DNA from: Microvirga pakistanensis
GTDB taxonomy: Bacteria; Pseudomonadota; Alphaproteobacteria; Rhizobiales; Beijerinckiaceae
Assembly (NCBI RefSeq): GCF_004458765.1
Contig: NZ_SPJX01000469.1
Coordinates: 124,001 to 188,000, forward strand
DNA: 64,000 bases
Direction: 5' to 3'
Position numbers and translations under genes: made by a program. Position 1 is the stretch's first letter. The number at the start of each line of letters is the position of its first letter. Of this stretch, positions 30,550-39,943 are shown piece by piece. The notes beneath the pieces were generated by a model. The model worked only from the letters and a program-made list of their open reading frames with translations. It did no database searches and was not told where the DNA came from.

Positions 30550-31347
30550 CTACGGCATTGGGATCCGCAGGCCGTCGTAGGCCGGCGTGATGTGCGGCGG
30601 CAGCTCGCGGCGCAGGGTTTCGTAGTCCAGATCGGTGTGCAGGTTTGTCAGGACGGCACGCTTCGGCTTCACCGCCTCGATCAGCTCGAGCGCCTCGGGC
30701 ACCGAGAAATGCGTGGGATGCGGCGTGTAGCGCAGGGCATCGATGATCAGGAGCTCGAGGCCCTCCAGGTAGCCCAGGCTCTCCTCGGGCATCCGGCTGA
30801 CGTCCGGCGCGTAGGCCACGTTGCCGAACCGGAAGCCGAGCGCCTCGATGTCGCCGTGGATCATCCTGAACGGCACGGCCTCGACCGGACCGCCAGGTCC
30901 CGTGACGGTCGTGGTCGTGCCGGGCATCAGCGGACGCATCTCCAGGATGGGCGGATAGCCGCTGCCGGCCGGCGCCTCGAAGCAGTAGCCGAACCGCAGC
31001 TGAAGCAATTCCGACGTCATTCGGTCCGCATAGACCGGAATGCGCTTGCGCATGACAATGGCCAGCGGACGAAGGTCGTCGATGCCGTGGATATGGTCGG
31101 CATGTTCATGGGTGTACAGGACCGCATCGAGCCGTCTCACATCCGCCCCGAGCAGCTGATCGCGAAGGTCCGGGGTGGTATCCACCAGAACGCTCGTCGT
31201 GGCGCCCGCCGTGGTTTTCTCGATCAGGATCGAGCAGCGCCGGCGCCGGTTCTTCGGGTTGGACGGGTCGCATGCGCCCCAGCCGACGCCCACGCGCGGC
31301 ACCCCTGCCGACGAGCCGCAGCCCAGGATGGTTAACGTCGAGCTCAT
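30550..31347 (-). CDS. MBL-fold metallo-hydrolase (PhnP-like)
   Basis: The 265-residue metallo-beta-lactamase-fold protein has 'LGCGSSAGVPRVGVGWGACD' near the N-terminus, the metal motif 'YTHEHADHIHGIDDLR' (HxHxDH), and later His/Asp ligands in 'FRMIHGDIEALG' and 'NLHTDLDY'. The pattern matches PhnP-type phosphodiesterases that act on cyclic phosphates. It overlaps tatD by 4 bp, so the two are coupled, and is the most dif-proximal gene on the right replichore. Confidence 0.92.
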   Translation of the reverse strand: MSSTLTILGCGSSAGVPRVGVGWGACDPSNPKNRRRRCSILIEKTTAGATTSVLVDTTPDLRDQLLGADVRRLDAVLYTHEHADHIHGIDDLRPLAIVMRKRIPVYADRMTSELLQLRFGYCFEAPAGSGYPPILEMRPLMPGTTTTVTGPGGPVEAVPFRMIHGDIEALGFRFGNVAYAPDVSRMPEESLGYLEGLELLIIDALRYTPHPTHFSVPEALELIEAVKPKRAVLTNLHTDLDYETLRRELPPHITPAYDGLRIPMP

Positions 31348-32153
31348 GACATCTGCGCCTGCTCTTTAGCCATGTCGGCCTGTGCCGCCTTGGAGAAAAG
31401 ACGATAGAAGTTGTCGGTCGTCATCCTGGCGATGTCCACCTCGGCGGCTCCGACGACATCGGCCAGCACCCGCGCGGTATGCGCCACGTAAGCCGGTTCG
31501 TTGGTCTTGCCCCGATACGGCACGGGCGCGAGATAGGGCGCATCCGTCTCGACGAGAAGCCTGTCGCGGGGAACGGATGCGGCGATCCGGCGGATCGCGT
31601 CCGAATTCCTGAACGTCAGAATGCCGGAAAACGAGACGTACAGCCCAAGCTCGACGCCTACCCGGGCGAGCTCCTCGCCCGACGAGAAGCAGTGGAGAAC
31701 CGCGCCAAAGCGCCCTCGCCCCATTTCGTCCGACAGGATCTCGATCATGTCCTCGTCGGCCTCCCGAGCATGGATCACCAGCGGCAAGCCCGTCTCGCGC
31801 GCGGCTTCGATATGCGTCCTGAAGACCTTGCGCTGCACATCCCGGGGACTGTTGTCGTAGTGATAATCGAGCCCGGCTTCTCCGATCGCGATGCAGCGCG
31901 GATGAGCCGAAAGCTCCACCAGACGCTCCACGGGCACGTCCGGCTCCTCGGCGGCATTATGGGGATGGGTCCCTATGCTGAAGAAGATCTCGTCATATGC
32001 CTCGGCGAGGGCCTTATAGGTTTCGTAGCGGGCCACATGGGTCGAGATCGTCACCAGCCGGCCGATTCCGGCGGACCGGGCCGCCTCCAGAATCGAGGGC
32101 AGTCGCGTCTGAAGATCTGGGAAATCCAGGTGGCAATGGCTATCGACCAGCAT
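31344..32153 (-). CDS. tatD: TatD-family metal-dependent nuclease
   Basis: The 269-residue amidohydrolase-fold protein has 'LVDSHCHLDFPDL' (HxH metal site), 'AIGEAGLDYHYDN', 'PLVIHAREADED', 'HCFSSGEELA' and 'LVETDAPYLAP'. TatD proteins are 3'-5' DNA exonucleases. In this group the gene normally follows metG directly; here a GH1 gene lies between them. Confidence 0.93.
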   Translation of the reverse strand: MLVDSHCHLDFPDLQTRLPSILEAARSAGIGRLVTISTHVARYETYKALAEAYDEIFFSIGTHPHNAAEEPDVPVERLVELSAHPRCIAIGEAGLDYHYDNSPRDVQRKVFRTHIEAARETGLPLVIHAREADEDMIEILSDEMGRGRFGAVLHCFSSGEELARVGVELGLYVSFSGILTFRNSDAIRRIAASVPRDRLLVETDAPYLAPVPYRGKTNEPAYVAHTARVLADVVGAAEVDIARMTTDNFYRLFSKAAQADMAKEQAQMS

Positions 32154-32220
32154 TGGGGAAAGCGCCCTCCTCCGGGTCCGTTAATGCTTTTGGCTGCATA
32201 GATCGGATTACCCGGCTCGT

Positions 32221-33552
32221 CTAGCGACGGACTTCCTGGGTGGTCGCCCGCGGCTCGTCATCCTCACGGGATTCCTTGTGCCGCATCCTGCGGAGCCTTT
32301 CCTGATGTCGGCGGACAGGGAGTTCATCCATCTCCTGCGGCCGGACCAATGGAACCGAAAGGCACACGCTCTGCGCCGGCAGGACGTCGCACCAATCATG
32401 GATCAGCTGCTTGTAGCACCGCCCGACTGGCCGGATGTTGCGATCCAGGTCATAGAGCCCGACCGGCGTGACGCGGTTGTTCTCCTCGCGCAGGGCCACG
32501 TCCCAGTCCATCTGGTCCGTCAGGGAATACCAGGTGAAGCCCACGATGGGCACGCCGGTGTTTCGCACCCTGAGGACATTCGCCCATTGCTTCCAGAGCC
32601 AATCGACAGCCTCCTCTCCGGTCGGCCCCTCCATCAGGTTCGTTTCCGTATGCATGACGGGCAGGCGGTAGCGCTCGTAGTACTGGCGCGTGATCTCGTC
32701 ATACCCGAACACCTCGCCGGCGGCCCGTGAGGACCCGTCCGCCTTCACCCGATGCTCGTTGGTGACGTAGTAGTCGTTCCCCATGATGCAGTGGTGACGG
32801 AGCGACGAACGGCTGAGGAAGAAGTGATACTCGTCGCGGGTCATCCCGTTGTCCATGAGGAACTCGTACATCTCCGAGTCGATCCGGCGGCCGTAGTTGA
32901 GATCGAGCGACAGGAAGCGCCGCGCGTTCATGATTTCCGCCGGTTTGATCGCGGCGGGGTTCTCGGCGTGGAAGTATTCCGATGACTCGCTCTGGATGAA
33001 CAGGGCATCCGGCCGGACCTTGAGGATCCTCTCCATGGCGAGGACATTGGCCTTCACGATGTGCTTGAGGGCCGTCACGAAAGCGCCGTCACTCCGCAAC
33101 TGCTCGTTCCACCATCCGTAGGCTGCGGAGAAGGTCGCGCAGATGAACATCTCGTTGATGGGCGTGTAGAGCTGCACCCAGGGGAAGCGCCGGGCGAATG
33201 CTTCCGCGTAGTTCGCGAACAACAAGGGAAAGTCGGGGTTCTGAAAGTTGCCGATCCAGTCCGGGACGCCGAAATGACACAGGTCGACGATCGGAATGAT
33301 GTCGCGGCGCTTGAGCTCGCCGAAGGTCATGTCGGCGAAGGACCAGTCGTAGCGCTCAGGCCCGAGGAATGCCGTGTGCAGCGGCGGCCCGTAGCGCAGC
33401 ACCTGGACGTCGAGATCGGCCAGAAGGTCGAAATCGGTCTGCCAGTGCTTGTAATGGCCGCACTTCTCCATCTGGTCGATACGAGTGCGGCCGTTGTTGA
33501 TGGTCGGGATGCTGTTCTCGATCCCGGTCGCGAACATGAAGGTGGTGTACAT
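32221..33552 (-). CDS. GH1-like family glycoside hydrolase
   Basis: The 443-residue protein has a (beta/alpha)8 layout like family 1 glycosidases. A likely acid/base segment is 'YTPINEM' (Met where classical GH1 has Pro) and a likely nucleophile segment is 'PVMHTETNLMEGP'. It also has 'WYSLTDQMDWDVALREENNR', the aglycone-side Trp region, and a charged C-terminal extension. No signal peptide is seen. It resembles the N-terminal half of the fusion protein encoded at 45,974-48,184. It splits the tatD-metG-holB-tmk cluster, so it is probably an insertion; the substrate is unknown. Confidence 0.85.
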   Translation of the reverse strand: MYTTFMFATGIENSIPTINNGRTRIDQMEKCGHYKHWQTDFDLLADLDVQVLRYGPPLHTAFLGPERYDWSFADMTFGELKRRDIIPIVDLCHFGVPDWIGNFQNPDFPLLFANYAEAFARRFPWVQLYTPINEMFICATFSAAYGWWNEQLRSDGAFVTALKHIVKANVLAMERILKVRPDALFIQSESSEYFHAENPAAIKPAEIMNARRFLSLDLNYGRRIDSEMYEFLMDNGMTRDEYHFFLSRSSLRHHCIMGNDYYVTNEHRVKADGSSRAAGEVFGYDEITRQYYERYRLPVMHTETNLMEGPTGEEAVDWLWKQWANVLRVRNTGVPIVGFTWYSLTDQMDWDVALREENNRVTPVGLYDLDRNIRPVGRCYKQLIHDWCDVLPAQSVCLSVPLVRPQEMDELPVRRHQERLRRMRHKESREDDEPRATTQEVRR

Positions 33553-33555
33553 CTC

Positions 33556-33600
33556 ACGCTTCCGCTGAAGACCCCGAGGGGCCTGTCAAAGCGGAAGCGT
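33556..33600 (-). repeat. Long hairpin between metG stop and the GH1 start
   Basis: A perfect 11-bp inverted repeat (33556-33566 with 33590-33600) encloses a 23-base loop that itself contains CCCC/GGGG. In the minus-strand mRNA it begins at the metG stop codon and ends 3 bases before the ATG of the GH1 gene, so the only purine-rich ribosome-site candidate (GGAAG) lies in the stem. It may terminate, protect or attenuate expression. Confidence 0.7.
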
Positions 33601-35150
33601 CAGGATGCTTCCGCCTCCACATAACGCGGGAAAATCGGCGCAGGTTGCGGGAGAGCCGTCCCCGCCCGCAGGCGGTGCTCCGGTCCGACGGCGGCTAGAA
33701 CCCGCTCCTCAGGGGCGATCGCCAGCAGGTCCAGAAGCTTGGCTGCAGCCGTCGGAACGAAGGGTTGCGCCAGGATGCCGACCGCTCTCAGCACCTCCGC
33801 GGTGACGTAGAGCACCGTACTCATGCGGTCCGGATCGCTCTTGCGCAGCACCCAGGGCTCCTGGGATGCGAAGTAGCGGTTCGCCTCGGCCACCACGGCC
33901 CAGATCTCCGCCAGGGTCGTATGCACGGCGAAGTCCTTCATGGCCGCCCTCGCCTTCTCCGGTAATGCGTCCGCGAGCCAGAGAATATCCCGGTCCGCCT
34001 GGGTGAATTCGCCGGGTTGCGGCACGGCCGCGCCGCAGTTCTTCGCGATCATCGACAGGGAGCGCTGGGCCAGGTTACCGAGATCGTTCGCGAGATCCGC
34101 ATTGATGCGGTTGACGATCGCCTCATGCGAATAGTTGCCGTCCTGGCCGAAGGGCACCTCGCGCATGAAGAAGTAGCGGATCTGATCCACGCCGTAGGTG
34201 TCGGCGAGGTCGAAAGGATCGACCACATTGCCGACCGACTTCGACATCTTCTCGCCCTTGTTGAGCAGGAAGCCGTGGCCGAACACGCGCTTGGGCAGCG
34301 GCAGCTCCGCCGACATCAGGAAGGCCGGCCAATAGACCGTGTGGAAGCGCACGATGTCCTTGCCGATGATGTGAACGTCGGCGGGCCAGTAGTGCCGGCG
34401 CGGATGGTTCTCGTCCGGAAAGCCGCAGCCTGTCAGGTAGTTGTTGAGCGCGTCGATCCACACATACATCACGTGCTTCGGATCGCCCGGAACCGGGAGC
34501 CCCCAGTCGAACGTGGTGCGGCTGATCGAGAGATCCTGCAGGCCGGAGCGAACAAAGCTGGTGATCTCGTTGCGGCGGGTTTCCGGGCTGATGAAGTCCG
34601 GATGGGCCGCGTAGTGCTCCAGCAGGCGGTTCTGGTAGGCGGAGAGGCGGAAGAAATAGCTTTCCTCCTCGATCCACTCCACCGGCGTGCCCGTGGGCGC
34701 GCGCCAGCTTCCGTCCGGCTGCTTCGTCAGCTCGCTCTCGTCGTAATAGGCCTCGTCCCGCACCGAGTACCAGCCGGAGTACTTGGACAGATAGATGTCG
34801 CCCTTCTCCTGCATCCGGCGCCACAGCTCCTGAGTCGACGGCAGGTGATCCGCATCCGTGGTGCGGATGAAACGGTCGTAGGAGCAGTCCAGACGGTCGG
34901 CCATGGCGCGGAACTTCGCGGCCATTTCATCCACGAAGGCCTTCGGAGTCGTGCCGTTCTTGTCGGCAGTCTGCTGGATCTTGAGACCGTGCTCGTCCGT
35001 GCCCGTCATGAAGAACACGTCGTAGCCGTCGATGCGCTTGAACCGGGCGATCGCGTCGGAGGCGACGACCTCGTAGGCGTGGCCGATATGGGGTGCTCCA
35101 TTCGGATACGAGATCGCCGTGGTGATATAGAATTTCTGCTTTTCGGCCAT
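33600..35150 (-). CDS. metG: Methionyl-tRNA synthetase
   Basis: The 516-residue class I synthetase has the HIGH motif as '[13 protein letters not shown]', '[16 protein letters not shown]', and '[12 protein letters not shown]'. The connective peptide lacks the zinc-binding Cys pairs, as in the zinc-free short MetRS type common in alphaproteobacteria. It lacks the C-terminal tRNA-binding extension. It is preceded by holB with 48 bp between. Confidence 0.97.
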   Translation of the reverse strand: MAEKQKFYITTAISYPNGAPHIGHAYEVVASDAIARFKRIDGYDVFFMTGTDEHGLKIQQTADKNGTTPKAFVDEMAAKFRAMADRLDCSYDRFIRTTDADHLPSTQELWRRMQEKGDIYLSKYSGWYSVRDEAYYDESELTKQPDGSWRAPTGTPVEWIEEESYFFRLSAYQNRLLEHYAAHPDFISPETRRNEITSFVRSGLQDLSISRTTFDWGLPVPGDPKHVMYVWIDALNNYLTGCGFPDENHPRRHYWPADVHIIGKDIVRFHTVYWPAFLMSAELPLPKRVFGHGFLLNKGEKMSKSVGNVVDPFDLADTYGVDQIRYFFMREVPFGQDGNYSHEAIVNRINADLANDLGNLAQRSLSMIAKNCGAAVPQPGEFTQADRDILWLADALPEKARAAMKDFAVHTTLAEIWAVVAEANRYFASQEPWVLRKSDPDRMSTVLYVTAEVLRAVGILAQPFVPTAAAKLLDLLAIAPEERVLAAVGPEHRLRAGTALPQPAPIFPRYVEAEAS

Positions 35151-35198
35151 GGCGAATCCTTAAAACTCTCTAATCTCGAAAGCGGCGGCGGCGTGCGC

Positions 35199-36263
35199 TC
35201 AGGCCGTTCGTCGAACGGCCTCGGCCAGATCGTCGAACAGCGTCAGGATGAAGGGCCGGCGGTCGAGATTGAACACGTCGATCTCGCGGGCCGTTCGGGC
35301 GATCTTCTCACATACCTCCACCAAAGGCGCAAGGCGTGCGGCCCCGGCGCCGGCCCTCTCGTGCAGCTTGCCGGAGACCCATCGTTCGACGGTTTCCAGC
35401 GCAAGCTCGTAGCTGTCGTCGGCGTCCCGCCTCGAGAGAGCCTCGGCCAGTGCATAGATCTGCTTGGCGTCGGCCTTCGGCAACCCGTCCAGAAGCCGCG
35501 TGACCTGCTCCACGAAGGCGACCTTGTCCGCATCCAGCAATTCGAGGGTGCGCCGCACCGAGCCCTCCCCGTAGGGCATCGCCTGATCGAGCAATTCGTC
35601 CGGCACCGTGGCCCAGGGTTCTCCCAGCGAACGAATGGCGCTCCTGACCTCGCCCTCGGCCAGAGGGCGCAGGAGCAGACGCCGGCAGCGGGAGCGGATC
35701 GTTGGCAGAACCCGCTGCGGAGCGTGGCTGACGATCAGGAACAGGGAGCGTGGCGGCGGCTCCTCGATCACCTTCAGGAGCGCGTTGGCGCTCGAGATTG
35801 TTAGGTCCTCCGCGCTGTCCACGATGCAGACGCGGTAGCCGCCGTCGGCGGCCGTGGAGCCGAACATGTTCAGGGCCTTGCGGACGGCGTCCACGGGAAT
35901 GGTCGTGGATGCCGCCTTCTTGTCGGTGGCGGGGGCCCGGCGAAGGACGGACAGGTTGGGGTGGGACAGGGCGGAGATCTGCCGCGCCACGCTCGTGTCG
36001 GGGGCCACATCGAGACGAGCGGGCGACGGGTCGTTCGCCCGCCTGGGAGCGAGAACGGCGCGGGCGAGGCGGTAGGCCAGGGTTGCCTTGCCGATCCCCT
36101 GCGGCCCTCCGATCAGCCAGGCGTGATGAAGGCGGCCGCTGCGCAGCCCCTCGATCAGGGCCTCCTCGCCTTCCCGGTGGCCGAAGAAGGCGAACTGATC
36201 CCGCGGGTGCGGGGCTCCGTCGAATTGATCGGGCTCGGCGGCTTCCTGCACGTCACGCGACAT
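35199..36263 (-). CDS. holB: DNA polymerase III subunit delta'
   Basis: The 354-residue clamp-loader subunit has an AAA+ domain with 'WLIGGPQGIGKATLAYRLA' (P-loop-like), a region matching 'VDSAEDLTISSANALLKVIEEPP', and 'LIVSHAPQRVLPTIRSRCRRL' (sensor 1/SRC-like Arg). It is part of the DNA polymerase III clamp-loading complex. Its start overlaps the tmk end by 11 bp. Confidence 0.94.
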   Translation of the reverse strand: MSRDVQEAAEPDQFDGAPHPRDQFAFFGHREGEEALIEGLRSGRLHHAWLIGGPQGIGKATLAYRLARAVLAPRRANDPSPARLDVAPDTSVARQISALSHPNLSVLRRAPATDKKAASTTIPVDAVRKALNMFGSTAADGGYRVCIVDSAEDLTISSANALLKVIEEPPPRSLFLIVSHAPQRVLPTIRSRCRRLLLRPLAEGEVRSAIRSLGEPWATVPDELLDQAMPYGEGSVRRTLELLDADKVAFVEQVTRLLDGLPKADAKQIYALAEALSRRDADDSYELALETVERWVSGKLHERAGAGAARLAPLVEVCEKIARTAREIDVFNLDRRPFILTLFDDLAEAVRRTA

Positions 36264-36930
36264 CGAGAGACCTCTCGGCGGGCCGGGTCAGCTCGGGAAT
36301 CCGTTCGCGCAGCGTCGCCCAGATGGCGGCCTCGACCTCGTCCGCCGACTGATCGGCATTGATGACGGCACAGCGCTGCGGCGCCGCCTTGGCGATCGCC
36401 AGGAAGGCTCGCCGCAGGGATTGGTGAAACGAAAGGTCCTCATCCTCGAACCGGTCGGCCCCCTCGCCTTTCCGCGCTCGCCGCTCTCCGGCACGGGCCA
36501 GTCCGACCTCGGCCGGGAGATCGAGAATGAGGGTCAGATCGGGTTTGGTTCCGGCGAGGGTGACTCGTTCGAGATCGTCGATCAGCGAAGGGGCCATTGC
36601 TTCCGAGGAGCCCTGGTAGGCGCGCGTCGAATCCGCGAAGCGGTCGCAAAGGACGTTCGTCCCGTTCCTGAGTGCCGGCACGATGGTGTTGTCGAGATGG
36701 TCGATCCGGGCGGCTGCGAACATCAGCGCCTCGGCAAACGGTCCCAGGGATTTAGCATGGCCGGACAGAATGAAGGAGCGGATCTCCTCCGCCAGAGGGG
36801 AGCCGCCGGGCTCCCGGGTGACGAGCGTCGGGTGGCCGAGCTGCTCCAGCCGACCTTTAAGCCTCGCAATCTGGGTCGACTTGCCTGCGCCCTCCCCTCC
36901 TTCGAACGTAATAAACCGACCCGCCATCAA
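36253..36930 (-). CDS. tmk: Thymidylate kinase
   Basis: The 225-residue dTMP kinase has P-loop 'FEGGEGAGKSTQIARL', 'LVTREPGGSPLAEEIR', 'DRFADSTRAYQGS' and a lid region rich in Arg. It makes dTDP for DNA synthesis. It overlaps holB downstream and the carboxypeptidase gene upstream (4 bp). Confidence 0.96.
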   Translation of the reverse strand: MMAGRFITFEGGEGAGKSTQIARLKGRLEQLGHPTLVTREPGGSPLAEEIRSFILSGHAKSLGPFAEALMFAAARIDHLDNTIVPALRNGTNVLCDRFADSTRAYQGSSEAMAPSLIDDLERVTLAGTKPDLTLILDLPAEVGLARAGERRARKGEGADRFEDEDLSFHQSLRRAFLAIAKAAPQRCAVINADQSADEVEAAIWATLRERIPELTRPAERSLDVA

Positions 36931-38141
36931 ATTCTTTCGAAGACACTCGAAAAGGCGCGCCGCACCCAGCCCGTTCCGAATTCCAGAAGACCGTCCAGAG
37001 CACGCTGGCTCAAGGTCCCCTCGTGAACGTCCTCGCTGGCGTAAAGCGGCAGTTCGAGCGCTTGCATCTCACCACGGTTGACCTGAATCCGAGCCACCTC
37101 GGCTCCCTTCTGGATGGGAGCCTTCAAGGGGCCGGTGTAGATGATGCGAGCCGTCACCCTCTCGCCGTCTCCACGAGGCACCAGTACACGAACAGGCTTC
37201 CTGGAGACAAGCGGCAGCGAGCGCCTGCTGCCGCCGAACACCTGAGCCTCGCCTACGACCTGGCCCTCGGCAAAGAGCTCACGGCTCTCGAAGGCCCTGA
37301 AGCCCCAATCCAGGAGCTTGCGGGCTTCACTGGCGCGATCCCTGGCCGTTTTCAGCCCGTTGACCACAACCACCAGGCGCTGGCCGTTCTGCACGGCGGA
37401 CCCGATCAGGCCAAAGCCGGATTCATCGATATTGCCGGTCTTCAGCCCGTCCGCGCCGATCTCCATGGTCAGCAAGGGATTGCGGTTCTGCTGGCGAATC
37501 TTGTTCCAGGTGAACTCGCGCTCGCCGAAGAGCTTGTAGAGCTCCGGGTACGTCTCGACGATGTGGATGGCGAGCTTCGCCAGGTCACGCACGGTCGCCT
37601 TCTGCTCCGGGTGTCCGTAGCCCGTCGCGTTGCGGAAGGTCGATTTCGTGAGGCCGATGGCGCGTGCGCGCTCGTTCATGAGCTTGGAAAAGTTCTCCTC
37701 GGTGCCGGAGATCCCCTCCGCGAGCGCAATGGCCGCATCATTCCCGGATTGCACGATCAGCCCTCTGAGGAGGTCCTCCAGGCGGACCGTGCTGTGGACC
37801 TGGAGGAACATGGACGAGCCGCCCGAGCTCGCCCCACCCTTGCGCCAGGCATTCTCGGAAACTGTGAAGGTGCTCTCGAAGGAAAGGCGTCCGGTCTTCA
37901 ACTCGTTGAAGACGACCTCCGCCGTCATGGTCTTGGCCATGCTGGCCGGAGCGGTCAGTTCGTCGGCGTTCTTCTCGAAGAGAACCGCATGACTGTCCGC
38001 GTCCATGAGGATCGCCGTGGGAGCGCCGGTCTGGAAAGCCTGCGCTTGTGCCTCCTGTGGAACAACCCAAGGAAAACCAAGGGTTCCGAGGACCAGAAGG
38101 GCCGTCGCGAGGAGGCGGGCAGACAAGATTTGACGCATCAT
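36927..38141 (-). CDS. D-alanyl-D-alanine carboxypeptidase (PBP5/6 type)
   Basis: The 404-residue exported serine peptidase S11 has a signal peptide (about 1-33), the SxxK motif in 'TAPASMAKTMTAE', SGN in 'VQSGNDAAIALAEG' and KTG in 'GLKTGNIDESG'. A C-terminal PBP5-type beta domain and amphipathic tail ('LEFGTGWVRRAFSSVFERI') may anchor it to the membrane. It trims peptidoglycan stem peptides. It is transcribed with tmk and holB. Confidence 0.94.
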   Translation of the reverse strand: MMRQILSARLLATALLVLGTLGFPWVVPQEAQAQAFQTGAPTAILMDADSHAVLFEKNADELTAPASMAKTMTAEVVFNELKTGRLSFESTFTVSENAWRKGGASSGGSSMFLQVHSTVRLEDLLRGLIVQSGNDAAIALAEGISGTEENFSKLMNERARAIGLTKSTFRNATGYGHPEQKATVRDLAKLAIHIVETYPELYKLFGEREFTWNKIRQQNRNPLLTMEIGADGLKTGNIDESGFGLIGSAVQNGQRLVVVVNGLKTARDRASEARKLLDWGFRAFESRELFAEGQVVGEAQVFGGSRRSLPLVSRKPVRVLVPRGDGERVTARIIYTGPLKAPIQKGAEVARIQVNRGEMQALELPLYASEDVHEGTLSQRALDGLLEFGTGWVRRAFSSVFERI

Positions 38142-38280
38142 GAGGTATCCAGGACTCTTCCGCTAGGAGAGCCTGAATCTGTAGCGCGTCAATGGCAAAT
38201 CAACGTTCCGTTAAGATAAGCTGTGTGTCCGTGCATAGGGTGAAAACCCTGACAGAGCGTCAAGCCTGCGCCCCTGATCC

Positions 38281-39330
38281 TCAGCGCACGACGAACTTCG
38301 ATTGATCCAGATTGTTGAAGCTGCCGCTCTTCTGGAAGCCGCCATGCCTGGTTTCAGGCGAGGCATAGTACAGCCCGGCGACGACAGGGCGTGACGGGGG
38401 AAGGGCCTTGGGAGCAGCGGAGCTCACGCTCATGCCGGGACCGCTCGCGCCCGGGATCGTCCCGAGATCGAAGGGACGCTCAGGCGGCAGGGGAACGTTG
38501 CTGCGCACCGGCTGCGCCGACGAGGCAACCTGCTGGGGCGCGGAGCTCGCGACCTCGACCTCATCCTCCGGCTCGTAGGCACTGATGCCGATTGCCTGAC
38601 GCGTCGCATACGCCGGGCGCGGCGTCGCCTGGGCGATCATGGTCGGGGCCGTATTCGTCAGAGCGGCCGGCTGCCCGTCCGTACGAAGGCTGGCCAGGAG
38701 AATCCGGTCGTCGCTCCCATTGGTCGAGGCGCGGCCCACATATTCGACACGCACCCGCGCCGTCCCTTGCCGCTGGAAGCCCAGGGCCGCGGCAGCGCGC
38801 TCCGAAACGTCGATGACGCGGTTGCCATGGAAGGGGCCGCGATCGTTCACGCGGACGATCATCGAGTGCCCGTTCTGGAGATTCGTGACACGCGCGTAGC
38901 TGGGCAGCGGCATGGTCGTATGGGCCGCGGCGATCGAATCGCGATCGAAGATCTCGCCATTGGCGGTCATGCGGCCGTGGAAACTGGCTCCGTACCACGA
39001 TGCCAATCCCTCGATCGGACGTGGCGCCTCGGTCGGGACGTAGGTTCGGCCGGCAATCGTGTAGGGCTTGCCGACCATGTCGCGGCCGCCGCCCTTGGGA
39101 ACCGGCTGGCCGTCGGCGATCACCTTCGGGCTCGGCGCGACACCGTATTTCGGGTCGACCCCGCCGCGGACGTTCGAGGAGCAATTGGCGACGGTCAGAG
39201 CAAGGGCCGCAACGCCTGCAACACGGATGAGAGCTTGGCCATTGAGAGGCAAAAGGGCCGCTTGGCCGCGTTTCACTTCAGCGCGATCACAATGCATGTT
39301 GTTTCGCATCCCCTTTTTCGCACTGCGCAT
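38281..39330 (-). CDS. rlpA: RlpA-like septal ring lipoprotein (double-psi beta-barrel)
   Basis: The product (up to 349 residues) has a lipobox 'LALTVANCSS' with the acylated Cys at about residue 50, then the RlpA core 'EGLASWYGASFHGRMTANGE' and 'SMIVRVNDRGPFHGNRVIDV', and a long Pro/Ser/Ala-rich tail. No SPOR domain is evident. RlpA proteins act at the division septum, some as lytic transglycosylases. ATG 39309 or ATG 39297 may be the real start: AAGGGG lies just upstream and both are nearer the signal peptide. Confidence 0.9.
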   Translation of the reverse strand: MRSAKKGMRNNMHCDRAEVKRGQAALLPLNGQALIRVAGVAALALTVANCSSNVRGGVDPKYGVAPSPKVIADGQPVPKGGGRDMVGKPYTIAGRTYVPTEAPRPIEGLASWYGASFHGRMTANGEIFDRDSIAAAHTTMPLPSYARVTNLQNGHSMIVRVNDRGPFHGNRVIDVSERAAAALGFQRQGTARVRVEYVGRASTNGSDDRILLASLRTDGQPAALTNTAPTMIAQATPRPAYATRQAIGISAYEPEDEVEVASSAPQQVASSAQPVRSNVPLPPERPFDLGTIPGASGPGMSVSSAAPKALPPSRPVVAGLYYASPETRHGGFQKSGSFNNLDQSKFVVR

Positions 39331-39470
39331 GGCGGCGTCAGAATCTGCCCCAGACAGCCAACCAAAGTGCTTTTGTCGCCTTAAAGGGAAGTTAAATGGC
39401 TCCGCTTGTCAACCGCAAAGCTACTGATTTGTTAATGGGGCTTTGGATCACAGCAAAGCCGCCCAACGCC

Positions 39471-39647
39471 TTAAGTCAATCGAAGATCAGCCCTAACGCT
39501 GGGGAAATTTCGAATGTATTTCCCTGAGCCAGCCTCCTGTTCGGGCAGGTCTTGGACCTGTTTCATCAAAGAATAAGCCTCATGTGCCGAGACTGCCCTG
39601 ACGGAAACCTTGTATTCGGGCTGCGGCAGGTGCAGGAGCACATCCAT
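39471..39647 (-). CDS. Small hypothetical ORF upstream of rlpA
   Basis: This possible 58-residue protein starts at ATG 39647 ('MDVLLHLPQPEYKVSVRAV') and has a natural-looking composition with an amphipathic middle. The same frame runs on upstream through the tRNA-Ser gene, which is not coding, so the longer version must be wrong. No family is recognised. The rest of 39331-39773 contains the rlpA upstream region and no other gene I can support. Confidence 0.3.
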   Translation of the reverse strand: MDVLLHLPQPEYKVSVRAVSAHEAYSLMKQVQDLPEQEAGSGKYIRNFPSVRADLRLT

Positions 39648-39773
39648 AGGTGGTCCGGGGTAAGCGGGCCAATAAAGCCGCCGGCCCGCAGCAAGCAGCA
39701 TTGAAGTTGACGGCGACGGGTCCGCGGCCTTAGAGAACCATGGAGTTCGGCCCGAATGGGCCGGAGCAGATCC

Positions 39774-39863
39774 GGAGGGGTGGCCGAGTGGTTTAAGGCA
39801 GCGGTCTTGAAAACCGCCGTGGGTGCAAGCCCACCGTGGGTTCGAATCCCACCCCCTCCGCCA
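39774..39863 (+). tRNA. tRNA-Ser (anticodon UGA)
   Basis: The 90-nt class II tRNA has acceptor arms GGAGGGG (39774-39780) and CCCCTCC (39853-39859), discriminator G and encoded CCA. The anticodon loop CTTGAAA is flanked by GCGGT/ACCGC, giving anticodon TGA. A long variable arm and the T-loop GTTCGAATC are present. It marks the left border of the proposed island. Confidence 0.97.
39853..39863 (+). repeat. Putative attL core: 3' end of tRNA-Ser
   Basis: The 11-bp sequence CCCCTCCGCCA at the end of the tRNA recurs in the same orientation at 60071-60081, next to an integrase remnant. tRNA 3' ends are the usual targets of tyrosine integrases. The short length makes this moderate evidence. Confidence 0.45.
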
Positions 39864-39918
39864 CAACGCTCCGCTAAACGACTGATATTTTTGAAGAAAC
39901 CGCTGAAACCACAGGACT

Positions 39919-39943
39919 GGCCCTAACATTGGCCCCAACACCG
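39919..39943 (+). repeat. Left copy of 25-bp island-end direct repeat
   Basis: It contains TTGGCCCCAACACCG and matches 59929-59953 at 23 of 25 positions in the same orientation. It lies 56 bp inside the tRNA end of the island. Confidence 0.65.
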
